Shown here piece after piece: positions 1-7,644 of a stretch of 19,495 nucleotides of DNA. The translations under genes were made by a program, and so were the position numbers. Origin of the DNA: an uncultured Pseudoflavonifractor sp. (GTDB lineage: Bacteria > Bacillota > Clostridia > Oscillospirales > Oscillospiraceae); NCBI GenBank assembly GCA_904419835.1, contig CAJFTA010000044.1:1-19495 (forward strand), in the 5' to 3' direction. The notes under the pieces are model-generated. The model did not search any database and was not told where the DNA came from. It saw only the letters and a list, made by a program, of their open reading frames with translations. Numbering within the stretch: the first letter of the stretch is position 1; every line of letters starts with the position of its first letter.

Positions 1-199
1 CGCTGCCCACAACCGCCGTTCTAACAACTTCCCTATGAGGCCGCTTGGCTGGCTTTCTCCTTGCGAATTCGCCGTCCAATTTGTTTGACAAACCTACAGT
101 TTTCAAATATTTTTTATTTTTTTCGTCACAGAATCCTGCGCCTCTTTTTCTGTGCTTTTCTCTCTCCCTCAGGGCTCATCTGTGCCTGGTTCCACCATT
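1..199. other. Left-edge stretch without a supported gene
   Basis: This is AT-rich in its middle (around positions 75-125) and I find no gene I can defend. A minus-strand frame stays open from about position 180 to the window edge, but it has only TTG codons as possible starts and none has a convincing ribosome binding site. It could be the 5' end of a gene continuing to the left, or chance. I see no RNA gene. Confidence 0.4.
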
Positions 200-245
200 A
201 AAAAGCCGCCCGGAAGGTGGGCATACGCCTCACCTCCGGACGGCT
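200..245 (-). terminator. Rho-independent terminator for the 40-residue gene
   Basis: Read on the minus strand, an AGCCGTCCGGAGGTG arm pairs with a downstream CACCTTCCGGGCGGCT arm (small mismatches) across a short loop and runs into five T residues. It lies about 20 bases after the stop codon of the small minus-strand reading frame, which supports that frame being a real transcription unit. Confidence 0.8.
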
Positions 246-263
246 CTGTCTGATGCCTGGGGC

Positions 264-386
264 TCAGTACTGCTCGGGACGGCTGCTCTTGTTCTGAGCC
301 TGGTCCTTCTTCTTGTTCTGGGGATTCTGGCCATTGGTCTTGTCCTGGGGCCCCATATTGGTTTTGTTCTGCTTCTCGTTCTGCAT
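264..386 (-). CDS. Small N/Q/K-rich hydrophilic protein (40 aa)
   Basis: The 40-residue frame starts with ATG at 386 and ends with TGA at 264. It is made almost wholly of Asn, Gln, Lys, Asp and Pro, begins MQNEKQNKTN and ends SSRPEQY, and has no hydrophobic core, membrane segment or cysteine. A GAGGTGA ribosome binding site sits five bases before the ATG and a terminator follows the stop. It is divergent from nrdR. The composition recalls small hydrophilic spore proteins of Firmicutes (Ssp-like), but I cannot assign a family. It is short enough to be missed by ordinary gene callers. The ribosome binding site and terminator together make a real gene more likely than not. Confidence 0.6.
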   Translation of the reverse strand: MQNEKQNKTNMGPQDKTNGQNPQNKKKDQAQNKSSRPEQY

Positions 387-503
387 AAAGCTCACCTCGC
401 TTTCACTGGGCCTATTATTCCCACCGCCGCCCGGAGACTATACGGAAAAAATGCTTCTCATAGAAAAATTTTTTCAAATAGGATACCACATCTGCCCCGC
501 CCG

Positions 504-512
504 TGTTATACT
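504..512 (+). promoter_or_regulatory. Probable nrdR promoter (extended -10)
   Basis: TGTTATACT is a TGn extended -10 element with TATACT at 507-512, fifty bases before the nrdR start codon. No good -35 hexamer is visible at the usual distance, which an extended -10 can compensate for. I see no clear NrdR box here. Start site not shown by sequence alone. Confidence 0.5.
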
Positions 513-561
513 CTTTTCAGAGAGCTGCATTGATATTATTTTCAAATAGGAGGACTCGGCC

Positions 562-1017
562 ATGAGATGCCCCTTCTGTTCCAATCCCGAGAGCAAGGTT
601 GTGGACTCCCGTCCCTCAGACGAGGGCGCCAGCATCCGCCGCCGCCGGGAATGCCTGGTGTGCCACAGGCGCTTTACCACATATGAGACCATGGAGAGCC
701 TGCCCATGGTTGTGATCAAAAAGGACGGCAGCCGCCAGACCTTTGACAAGAGCAAGCTGCTCAACAGCATGCTCCGCGCCTGTGAGAAACGCACCGTCCC
801 CTTCGACACTCTCAGCCGCATTGCCGACGAGATTGAGCTCACCCTCCAGAACGAGATGGACCGGGAGATCCCCTCCGCCCGCATCGGCGAGCTGGTGATG
901 GAGAAGCTCAAGGATGTGGACGAGGTTTCCTACGTCCGCTTTGCGTCTGTGTACCGCCAGTTCAAAGACATCAGCACCTTCATGGAGGAATTGAACAAGC
1001 TGCTCAAGGAGCGCTGA
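562..1017 (+). CDS. nrdR: Transcriptional repressor NrdR
   Basis: NrdR is the nucleotide-sensing repressor of ribonucleotide reductase genes and binds NrdR boxes upstream of nrd operons. The 151-residue product has the full family layout and length. An N-terminal zinc ribbon carries two CxxC pairs at C3/C6 and C31/C34, with the typical MRCPFC start, the SRPSDEG segment and the RRRECLVCHRRFTTYE segment. An ATP-cone domain covers about residues 49-139. The ATG is preceded by AGGAGG at 548-553, eight bases away. It appears monocistronic, read from the extended -10 at 504-512, with the structured repeat and a terminator downstream. It marks the conserved chromosomal flank of the accessory locus. 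Confidence 0.97.
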   Translation: MRCPFCSNPESKVVDSRPSDEGASIRRRRECLVCHRRFTTYETMESLPMVVIKKDGSRQTFDKSKLLNSMLRACEKRTVPFDTLSRIADEIELTLQNEMDREIPSARIGELVMEKLKDVDEVSYVRFASVYRQFKDISTFMEELNKLLKER

Positions 1018-1032
1018 ACCCGCTGCTCAGTG

Positions 1033-1235
1033 TGTCGAAAACCTCCCAAAATGGAAGCCTCGCAGAGTTCCGTCATCTGCAGATGACGGAATCAAATAAA
1101 AATCCGTCATTTTCGGGGACATGCGCCTCGAAAATGACACTTCGCATGAAATTTTTGCCGACAATTTCATCAGAAATCGAGGTGAAAATTTCATGAAGCT
1201 CCTTCGAAAAAGTGGCGGTAGCCACTTTTTCGACA
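1033..1235 (+). repeat. Structured dispersed repeat with terminal inverted repeats (full copy)
   Basis: A 203-bp element is bounded by TGTCGAAAA (1033-1041) and its inverse TTTTCGACA (1227-1235). Inside are four successive foldback units: a perfect 24-bp palindrome at 1068-1091 (arm TTCCGTCATCTG); 10-bp arms at 1106-1115 and 1129-1138; 11-bp arms at 1145-1155 and 1185-1195; and a 13-bp stem at 1204-1216/1221-1233 with loop GGTA. The first 90 or so bases recur from 19405 in the same orientation. It has no coding capacity, so it looks like a MITE- or REP-like non-autonomous element sitting in the 3' region of nrdR. The last hairpin may also aid termination. Confidence 0.85.
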
Positions 1236-1239
1236 GCCT

Positions 1240-1275
1240 GCAGCGGGGGCCGCATTGCGGCCCCCGCTGCTTTTT
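1240..1275 (+). terminator. Strong terminator between nrdR and the accessory locus
   Basis: A perfect 14-bp GC-rich stem (1240-1253 with 1257-1270, loop ATT) is followed by five T residues at 1271-1275. The T run overlaps the stop codon (TAA, 1276-1274 on the minus strand) of the convergent 800-residue gene. On the minus strand there is no immediate T run, but the adjacent repeat hairpin at 1204-1233 lies downstream and could serve that direction. Confidence 0.85.
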
Positions 1276-3676
1276 ATTGCCCCGCGTCCGGCTGTCTGGG
1301 CGTCACCCTTCCGCCGCTCTGGCTGGCGGAGGGGACGGCGCTGCCGCCCGGCCCGGGCTGCGCCGACGGCGCTCCGCTCTGCTCCATGCCCGGCGTACCG
1401 GCGGGCTGAGGCCGGCTGAACCAGGAGAACAGCAGAACGCCTGCAAGCAGGGCTGCAGCGGCCAGGGCCGCGATCTTCACCACTGCCGGCACCCGGAAGG
1501 ACCGCTTACTTGTTTTCTTTCCCTTATGGGGGCCGTCCTGCTCCAGCAGGTCCCGGTCCCCGAGCTCCGCCACATCGGCCAGAAGGGCTCTGTCCTCCTG
1601 ACGCACCATGCCGGACGCCAGAATCACCCGGAGCGCCTCCCGGTTGTACCAGCCGCCGCGGTCCTTCTTCCCGTCCAGCACCACAGGCTGGAGCATCTCC
1701 ACCGTCTCCAGCACCTTGGACAGCTTCATGGGCCGGGCCGCTCCGGCGCCATGGTACCAGAGGCAGATCTTCCCCTCGCCCGTCTTCTGGCCGATGATCC
1801 GGCAGGCCAGCAGCTCGGAGTACAGGTCCGCCCAGCCCTTCTCCGGCCCCAGCCAGACCCCCAGCCGCTGCCGCCGCCCCAGCGCCCGCAGCAGCCCGTC
1901 CAGCCGGTCCAGCAGCCGGGGCCACGCCTCGCCCCACTCCAGCTCCGCGGCCTGAAGCAGGTCCTTTACCCCCGCGCGCTGATATCTGTTGCTGTCAAAC
2001 CAGCCCAGCAGGTGGTCCAGGCACGCCTCGTCCTGCCGCCCCAGGGCCAGATAGGCCCGGTAGCTGGTCATGCCCTCCAGCACCTTCCGGCGCTCCTCCA
2101 GCTGCCGCTGCCACGCCTGATGCCAGGCCTCCAGAGGAGCCAGCTCCGGCCCGCCGCCCAGCAGGCCGGTGATCCGGGCGTAGAACTCCCTGGCCTGGCC
2201 CTCGGGCAGTTTGGCCTCATCCAGGTGCTCCGCCGCCAGCCGGGCCAGCCTGCTCCGGCAGCTGCGCCCGATCTCTTCCCGGCAGGGTCTCAGCCCCTCC
2301 AGCAGTTCCCCCAGCCGCTTCCAGTCCCAGCCCGCCGGAATGGCCCGCTCAAAGGCCTCCTTCCGCAGGCGGTTGGCGTTCTCCGTCTCCCGGTCCAGCT
2401 CCTCCCGGCGCCGCTCCACCGCCGTCCGGTCCAGCGGGCCGTCCGCCCCGGCGCTGACGCACCGGTCCAGGCGCCTTCCGTCCTCTTCCAACTGCTCCAG
2501 GGTGCGCTGCCCGGAGGACAGAATCCGGTCCAGCAGCCGGGCGGACAAAATCTGATCCACCCCCCGGCCCAGGACCCGAAAAACGCTCCCGTAGGCGGAG
2601 AGGGCCTGATCCAGCTCCTCCGGCGCGATGACCCCCATCAGGGTCTCGTCCTGACCCAGAGCCCGCTCCAGGCTGCCGGGGGCGCTCAGGCGGCTGCGGA
2701 GCTCCTCCTCCAGCCGCCTCCGCTCCCGCTCGCTCAGAGGCTGGCCCAGCTGCTCGCCGTACTGCCGGAGGGCGGAGCAGTCCATGGGTTTTCCGCTGAG
2801 CTGGTACTGCCGCCAGAAGTTGACATAGCGCTCCTCGGTCAGCTGGTCCAGCTCCGCCTCCCGCTCCACCTGGACGGCCACGGTGCGGAGCAGGCCGGGG
2901 TCCTCCGCCCCCCGGCGGATGAGCTCCGCCGTCTCGGGCCGGAGCGTATGGCTCACCGGCCAGCTCTCGTCGCTCAGGCGGATAGCCGTCCGCTCCCCCG
3001 GCCGCACCTGGGTCCCCTCGAGGGCAAAGAGCACTGCGAAATGATGCTTGCCCGCCTCGTCCGGGTTGGTGGCAAAGCTGAGGTAGCGCCAGAGTCCGGT
3101 GGGCACGCAGCGGAGCACGTCCTCCATGACGGTGCGGCAGTAGGCGGCATAGTCCTCGCTGCCGGGCACCAGAATCACCAGGCTGCCGAAGTCGTTGGTC
3201 ATGCCTCTGGACAGGCAGCAGCAGGCCAGCTCCGCCTGCCGCCCGTGGCTCAGGGACAGCTGGCACCGGCTCTCCCGCAGGCCGGCGCCAGCTCTGCTCC
3301 AGCCGCTGCGCAGCTCGGTCCGCTGATCCGCCACGCTGCGGAAGTCCCCCTCCCCCGCAAAGCGGAAGAACGCCAGCTCATGGGCCGTGCCGTCCTCAAA
3401 CCACTGCTGGAAGTTCTCAAAGAAGGCGGCGTGCTGATAGACCGCGCCCACGGCGCTGCCGCTCTGGACGGCGCTGTAAGCCGACACCAGCAGCAGCCGG
3501 CCGCCGCAGGACACACACCGCAGGGTCTGATTGCCCCGGCTCCGGTCCCCGGGCAGGGCAGCGCTGAGGCACTGCTCCTCCTCCTCCCGGGTCAGCGCCC
3601 CGCTGGGGCAGGAGAAGGTCCGGTACTGCCCCGCGTGGCCTTTGAGAATTTCGCCCGCCATGTTCTCTCTGTTCAT
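1274..3676 (-). CDS. GTPase-associated protein 1-like, tail-anchored membrane protein
   Basis: The 800-residue product is last in the leftward operon, five bases after the GTPase gene. ATG at 3676 is chosen because GGGAGG lies seven bases before it; a longer frame would overlap the upstream gene. It has a CxxC at C54/C57, then an alpha/beta N-terminal region (about 60-215) including WRYLSFATN at 196-204, a long Arg/Glu/Leu-rich helical middle, a basic KKTSKR patch near 720 and one membrane helix at about 731-752. A 48-residue Pro/Ser/Gly-rich tail follows. Positive charge before the helix predicts a cytoplasmic body with the tail outside. The N-terminal pattern and GTPase neighbour suggest the GAP1-N2/GAP1-M families of conflict systems; this family call is tentative. 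Confidence 0.75.
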   Translation of the reverse strand: MNRENMAGEILKGHAGQYRTFSCPSGALTREEEEQCLSAALPGDRSRGNQTLRCVSCGGRLLLVSAYSAVQSGSAVGAVYQHAAFFENFQQWFEDGTAHELAFFRFAGEGDFRSVADQRTELRSGWSRAGAGLRESRCQLSLSHGRQAELACCCLSRGMTNDFGSLVILVPGSEDYAAYCRTVMEDVLRCVPTGLWRYLSFATNPDEAGKHHFAVLFALEGTQVRPGERTAIRLSDESWPVSHTLRPETAELIRRGAEDPGLLRTVAVQVEREAELDQLTEERYVNFWRQYQLSGKPMDCSALRQYGEQLGQPLSERERRRLEEELRSRLSAPGSLERALGQDETLMGVIAPEELDQALSAYGSVFRVLGRGVDQILSARLLDRILSSGQRTLEQLEEDGRRLDRCVSAGADGPLDRTAVERRREELDRETENANRLRKEAFERAIPAGWDWKRLGELLEGLRPCREEIGRSCRSRLARLAAEHLDEAKLPEGQAREFYARITGLLGGGPELAPLEAWHQAWQRQLEERRKVLEGMTSYRAYLALGRQDEACLDHLLGWFDSNRYQRAGVKDLLQAAELEWGEAWPRLLDRLDGLLRALGRRQRLGVWLGPEKGWADLYSELLACRIIGQKTGEGKICLWYHGAGAARPMKLSKVLETVEMLQPVVLDGKKDRGGWYNREALRVILASGMVRQEDRALLADVAELGDRDLLEQDGPHKGKKTSKRSFRVPAVVKIAALAAAALLAGVLLFSWFSRPQPAGTPGMEQSGAPSAQPGPGGSAVPSASQSGGRVTPRQPDAGQ

Positions 3677-3681
3677 GATTT

Positions 3682-5325
3682 TTACCTCCCTTTCAGCAGT
3701 CCCAGCATGCCGCCCCGGCGGCTGCGGTGGGACCGGTAGCCGCCGGCGCTCCGGCCGCACATGCCCAGATTCTCCCAGGTCAGCTGGTCTCCGTTCTCCC
3801 CGCCCGCCCGGTCCACAGCGTAGTACTCCCGGTCCCCGTCCGCCGCCGGCAGATAGCCCAGCATGGCCAGCATCCACAGGAAGGGCGCCTCGGTCTGGAA
3901 GGGGCGGCGCTCTCCGGCGGGGGTCCCGTCCTCCCGGAAGCCGTGGCCGTAGTTGGAGGTGGCCAGGAAGGTGTGGACGGGGAAGTGTTCCTCAAACTGC
4001 TGGATAAGCCGGGGATTCTGCTCCCTGAGATAGGTCCGCAGCCGGTGGGCCCGGTCGCAGAAGTCCTTGGCCCGCAGGACCGGCGTGCGGCTCCCCTCCG
4101 CCTCCAGCCAGTCGCTGGGGGCGCCCGGCCGGTAGTCGTCCCGGTACAGGACGGAGCGGAGCTGTCCGCCGGCCTCAATGGTGTCGCTCTTGCCCAGCAG
4201 GAACACCACCGGCACGTCCTTGCGGAAGAGGGAGGACAGCTGGCTCATCCGGGCCACCAGCTCGTCGGTGGGGGTGGCCTGGCGGCCTCCGCTGTACCCG
4301 TATTTGGCCTGATCGGCCCGGTCCTCGTCCCGGATGCTGATCTGCCGCAGCTCCAGCTCGTCGGTGCAGTACCAGACGCAGTCCACATTCTGATAGAAGT
4401 TCTGATATTCCTTGAAGATGGCGTCAGACACGCCCAGCCGCTCCCGGTCCAGGCTGTACTCGCCGGGCAGGTCCACCACCGTCAGGATCAGGTTGGTCTT
4501 GCGGCCCACCCGCACCAGCACGGAGAAACGGGGGATGGCCTCCGCGCTGCCGGTCCTGGTGGCCTCCACCCTCCGGTTGGCGCTGTACGGCGCCAGGCAG
4601 TCGGCCTCAAAGCGGAGCCAGCTCTTGTCGCCCTTCTCCCGCACCTCGCCGCCGTCCACGGTGCGCACGCCGTAGCTCTGCCAGCTAATGGCGCAGGCCG
4701 CCCGGTCGTGGACAAACACGTCGGCGCAGGCCGCCAGGGCGGTGGACTTGGAGATGCGGGGCCCGCCCAGCACGGTGAGCACCACCTCGGGGTACCGGCC
4801 CGCCCAGTAGGACATGACCCCGCCGCAGTGGGGACAGTGCCGCCGGCCGGCGATGACGTTGCCCTGCGCGTCCCGGACGGCGGTGATGCGCACGTCCCCG
4901 TCCCCCTCCCGGTAATACTGCACCTCCAGCCGCAGCACATGCCCGCCCCTGGCGAAGCTGTCGCCCATCATGAACTCCAGCAGCTCCCGGTACGCGGGCG
5001 GGACGCTGTCCCGCTGGTCCCGCAGCTTCTTCTTCCACAGCGGGGTGGGGATGGTCAGCATCCCCCGGGACACATCCCGGGCGCCGGTGGAGGCCAGCTC
5101 CCCGGTGGAGGCCAGCAGCTCCGCCTCGGAGAAAAAGGTGGGCCCATAGCCCCGGTTGCGCCAGGTGTTCACCAGGCCCTCAAAGGCGCTGCCAAACCGC
5201 TCCACGTCCTCCCGGGCGCATCCGGCAAAGTAGAACTTTTTCCACAGCTTGAACTGCTCGCTGAAATCAAAGCACAGGTCGGAACTCTGGCTCTTCCGCC
5301 CGCAGTAGGGACAAATACACTCCAT
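3682..5325 (-). CDS. Zinc-ribbon TRAFAC-type GTPase (DO-GTPase2-like)
   Basis: The 547-residue product has two split zinc-ribbon halves, C5/C8 in CPYC at the start and C164/C167 in CPHC just before the G domain. The P-loop is GGPRISKS (187-194), with Ser where the second conserved Gly of GxxxxGK[S/T] is expected; G3 is DLPG (285-288) and G4 is GKSD (378-381), in the order of a TRAFAC GTPase. A zinc ribbon directly before such a G domain is the layout I know from the 'double-GTPase' families of predicted conflict systems, often next to a GAP1 protein, as here. No membrane segment is visible, so it should be cytoplasmic and may be recruited to the membrane by its tail-anchored neighbour. ATG at 5325 has AGGAGA upstream. 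GTPase confident, subfamily tentative. Confidence 0.82.
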   Translation of the reverse strand: MECICPYCGRKSQSSDLCFDFSEQFKLWKKFYFAGCAREDVERFGSAFEGLVNTWRNRGYGPTFFSEAELLASTGELASTGARDVSRGMLTIPTPLWKKKLRDQRDSVPPAYRELLEFMMGDSFARGGHVLRLEVQYYREGDGDVRITAVRDAQGNVIAGRRHCPHCGGVMSYWAGRYPEVVLTVLGGPRISKSTALAACADVFVHDRAACAISWQSYGVRTVDGGEVREKGDKSWLRFEADCLAPYSANRRVEATRTGSAEAIPRFSVLVRVGRKTNLILTVVDLPGEYSLDRERLGVSDAIFKEYQNFYQNVDCVWYCTDELELRQISIRDEDRADQAKYGYSGGRQATPTDELVARMSQLSSLFRKDVPVVFLLGKSDTIEAGGQLRSVLYRDDYRPGAPSDWLEAEGSRTPVLRAKDFCDRAHRLRTYLREQNPRLIQQFEEHFPVHTFLATSNYGHGFREDGTPAGERRPFQTEAPFLWMLAMLGYLPAADGDREYYAVDRAGGENGDQLTWENLGMCGRSAGGYRSHRSRRGGMLGLLKGR

Positions 5326-5350
5326 ATGCTCTCTCTCCTCTCTCCCGCCG

Positions 5351-5902
5351 TCACCGCCAGCCGGAGGCGTCCTCCAGCTTCTCCGGCAGCGTCAATACCT
5401 TCTTCATGTGCTCCGCCCAGCGCAGCTTCACCGGCAGCGTCCGCCGGGGCCGCAGCAGAAAGGAGAGCCGGTACCGCTCCCCGCTCCGCTCCGCCTCCGG
5501 CAGCGGAACCGTACCGAAGACGCCGTAGTCCAGGCCGCAGTCCCCTTCACGCAGGGGCAGCGGGCTGAGGATGGTGAAGCGGCGGAACCCGCCCTGCTCC
5601 CGCTGGCTGTACAGCTCCACCCGCTGCCGCTGGCCGAAGAATACCTCCCGGGCGGGGGTAAGAGGCGCTCCGCTGCCGGCGTCCGCCAGAAAGCAGCGGT
5701 ACAGCCCGTCGGGCAGCCGGACATCCATCCGCCGGGGCCGGAAGTCCCGGGCGGGGTACACCGTCAGCTCCACCGGCCCGGTCTGACCGCCCCCCAGGCA
5801 CTGGATGGGCTGGAACACCAGCCTGGCCTTGCCCCGGCCCTCCAGCTCCTCCCCGGTCCAGGTGACAAAATACCGCCGGTCCTCAAACAGGTTCAGTTCC
5901 AA
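5351..5902 (-). CDS. Unrecognised 183-residue protein of the GTPase operon
   Basis: I do not recognise the family. The start is TTG at 5902, three bases after the upstream stop; AGGAGGGG at the end of the upstream gene lies at ideal distance, while the next in-frame ATG (residue 59) would remove a third of the protein. The sequence alternates polar and hydrophobic residues (for example VELTVYPARDF and YRLSFLLRPRRTLPVKL) with few long helices, suggesting a mostly beta, soluble domain. There is no signal peptide, membrane segment or catalytic motif. Tight packing with the 557-residue gene implies translational coupling and an accessory role beside the GTPase. Coding is well supported by context; function is unknown. 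Confidence 0.8.
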   Translation of the reverse strand: MELNLFEDRRYFVTWTGEELEGRGKARLVFQPIQCLGGGQTGPVELTVYPARDFRPRRMDVRLPDGLYRCFLADAGSGAPLTPAREVFFGQRQRVELYSQREQGGFRRFTILSPLPLREGDCGLDYGVFGTVPLPEAERSGERYRLSFLLRPRRTLPVKLRWAEHMKKVLTLPEKLEDASGWR

Positions 5903-5905
5903 CGC

Positions 5906-7579
5906 TCACCCCTCCTCTCCTCCGTCCGTGCGGGCGCTGAGCCGCAGCTCCCACATGATCCGCCTGCCCAGCCCCCGCACGGGCAGCACCCGCACCAGCC
6001 CCGTGTTGCTCCGGACGGCCAGCACGCCGTTTCTGTCCTCAAACAGCGGCTGCCCGGCGGCGTTTCTGCTCCGCGCCAGCAGGTCTGTGCTCTCCTCGTC
6101 CCACAGCAGGACGGTCTCCTCCAGTCCCGCGGCCCGGAAGGCCCGCTCCGCCCTTCTCCGGGCGCTCTCGGCCAGTACCGCCGCGTCCTCGCCGGTAAAC
6201 TCCGCCTGGCTGTACAGCCCGGCCAGCAGGGTGGCGGGCGTCTCCTCCCGCCAGTCCCCGGGCGGGCCCGACTGCCGCCGGGGGCCCAGCTCCATGGCGC
6301 TGAGGATGGTCAGCCCCCGGGTCAGCTCCTCCTGCTTTGCCCGGGCCTGCTCCATCAGGCCGCTGTCCGCCTGGAAGAAGCGGCTGACTTCCCCCCACCA
6401 GGCGGCCTCCGCGGCGCTGCGGACACATGCCTCCCACAGCGCCAGCTCCTCCTCCAGCTCCGCAAGCAGCTGGGCGGGGTGGGCGCCCCGGGGCGTGATG
6501 TCCCGGCCCAGAGCCTCGTCCAGGCGGGCCTTCCGGCTCCGCTGCTCCGCCCTGGCCTGCTCCTGAAAGTAGAGGGCCAGCCCGGCGGCCTCGCCGGTGA
6601 GCAGCCGCAGCGGCGCCCGGCAGCACCGCCCGGCCAGCTCCAGCCGCTCAATGCAGCGCCGGCACAGCTCAGGCAGCACCGGCGTCACCCGTTCCAGCAG
6701 CCAGTCCTGGGGCGCCCGGCCCTCGGGACGGCCCAGCAGCTCCTCCAGAAGGGTGCGGACGGTGACGGTCCCGCTTTTGTCACGCTCCCCCCGGAGGACC
6801 CGGCCAAGCCGCCTCACGACCCCCTCCCCCCGGTTTAAGCGCTCCGCCAGGCTGTCTCCGCCGGTGATGGGCAGGTCCTGAAGCCGGGGTGTCCCGGCCA
6901 GCACCGCCTCCAGATCCCGCTCCGTGGGGCCGAACGCCGCCCGGAACCACTCCCGCGCACCGGACCGGTCCCCCTCGGTCAGGGCCTCCAGCCTATCCCG
7001 CAGCTGCCTGGCCAGATCCCGCTCCACCGCGCTGTGGAGGGTGGCCTGGAGCCGGATCGGAACCCCATGGCTGCCGGAGCGCAGGGGCTGATCCATGCCG
7101 CCCGTCAGCAGCAGGGCAGCCAGGGCGTCCGCCCCGCCGGGCACCCCCGGGTCCACCAGCCACAGCCGGCCCTGTCCCTCGTGGGCGCAGGCCGTGTCCG
7201 CCGTCAGGCGGCACTGCTCCGCCCGGACGGGCAGCCTGCCCCGGAAGTCCGCCGTCAGCGCCTCCAGCCCCCGGGGCTTCTCTCCGCTCCATACCCACAG
7301 GAGGTACACGCCGTCGGGACACACGGCGGCCCCCTCTCTCCGCTCCTCCGCCAGGGTCTCCAGGCAGCTGCGCAGCGCCTGCTCCGGCGCGTCTCCCAGA
7401 GGACAGGGGCGGTACAGCGCCCGGAACCGGCCCGCCGCCGCGCACAGCCGGGCGGCGGTCTCGTCCGCCTCCCGCCATGCCAGCACCGCCGCTCTCCTCC
7501 GGGGCAGCAGATCCCCGCGGGGCAGCGCGCCCTGGGCGCGGTCCCGGAGTTCTTCTCTCCAATTGGATTTCACCGGCAT
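5906..7579 (-). CDS. Unrecognised 557-residue helical protein
   Basis: No family is recognised. The product is rich in Arg, Leu, Ala and Glu, mostly predicted helical, with no signal peptide, membrane helix or nucleotide-binding motif. An early alpha/beta stretch (about residues 85-160) includes DGVYLLWVWSG and GRLWLVDPGV, followed by long amphipathic helices (about 180-470) and a short beta-rich end. ATG at 7579 follows GAGAGG at about five bases. It stands between the tubulin-like gene and the 183-residue gene, separated from the former by a very stable hairpin. By position it could be an adaptor between the two GTPases, but that is a guess. Confidence 0.8.
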   Translation of the reverse strand: MPVKSNWREELRDRAQGALPRGDLLPRRRAAVLAWREADETAARLCAAAGRFRALYRPCPLGDAPEQALRSCLETLAEERREGAAVCPDGVYLLWVWSGEKPRGLEALTADFRGRLPVRAEQCRLTADTACAHEGQGRLWLVDPGVPGGADALAALLLTGGMDQPLRSGSHGVPIRLQATLHSAVERDLARQLRDRLEALTEGDRSGAREWFRAAFGPTERDLEAVLAGTPRLQDLPITGGDSLAERLNRGEGVVRRLGRVLRGERDKSGTVTVRTLLEELLGRPEGRAPQDWLLERVTPVLPELCRRCIERLELAGRCCRAPLRLLTGEAAGLALYFQEQARAEQRSRKARLDEALGRDITPRGAHPAQLLAELEEELALWEACVRSAAEAAWWGEVSRFFQADSGLMEQARAKQEELTRGLTILSAMELGPRRQSGPPGDWREETPATLLAGLYSQAEFTGEDAAVLAESARRRAERAFRAAGLEETVLLWDEESTDLLARSRNAAGQPLFEDRNGVLAVRSNTGLVRVLPVRGLGRRIMWELRLSARTDGGEEG

Positions 7580-7601
7580 TCAACCTCTCTTCCGCAGCCG
7601 T

Positions 7602-7630
7602 CCGGGCGGGGCCCGCTGGGCCCCGCCCGG
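7602..7630 (-). other. Very stable intercistronic hairpin without T tract
   Basis: A perfect 13-bp stem made only of G and C (7602-7614 with 7618-7630, loop GCT) lies 14 bases after the tubulin-like stop and 22 bases before the next start. On the minus strand no T run follows, so it is not a classical terminator. It may stabilise the upstream mRNA end, mark an RNA processing site, or lower expression of the downstream genes. Confidence 0.7.
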
Positions 7631-7644
7631 CGCTTATGTCCGCC

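Noticed and set aside
45..533. Plus-strand frame before nrdR
   Set aside because: It crosses a terminator and a promoter, has no ribosome binding site, and its sequence is antisense to the 40-residue gene.
1033..1235. CRISPR-like repeat array
   Set aside because: The foldbacks differ from one another in sequence and spacing and no cas gene is present; only the whole element recurs.
1121..3739. Long plus-strand open frame opposite the GAP1-like gene
   Set aside because: Shadow of a high-GC gene: Pro/Gln/Leu/Arg-rich low-complexity translation, no domain, no ribosome binding site, and the opposite strand has motifs, good starts and operon spacing.
3727..5568. Plus-strand open frame opposite the zinc-ribbon GTPase
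   Set aside because: Antisense shadow with no start signal; it crosses gene boundaries of the real operon. The same applies to plus-strand frames at 5408-6838 and 11517-13178.
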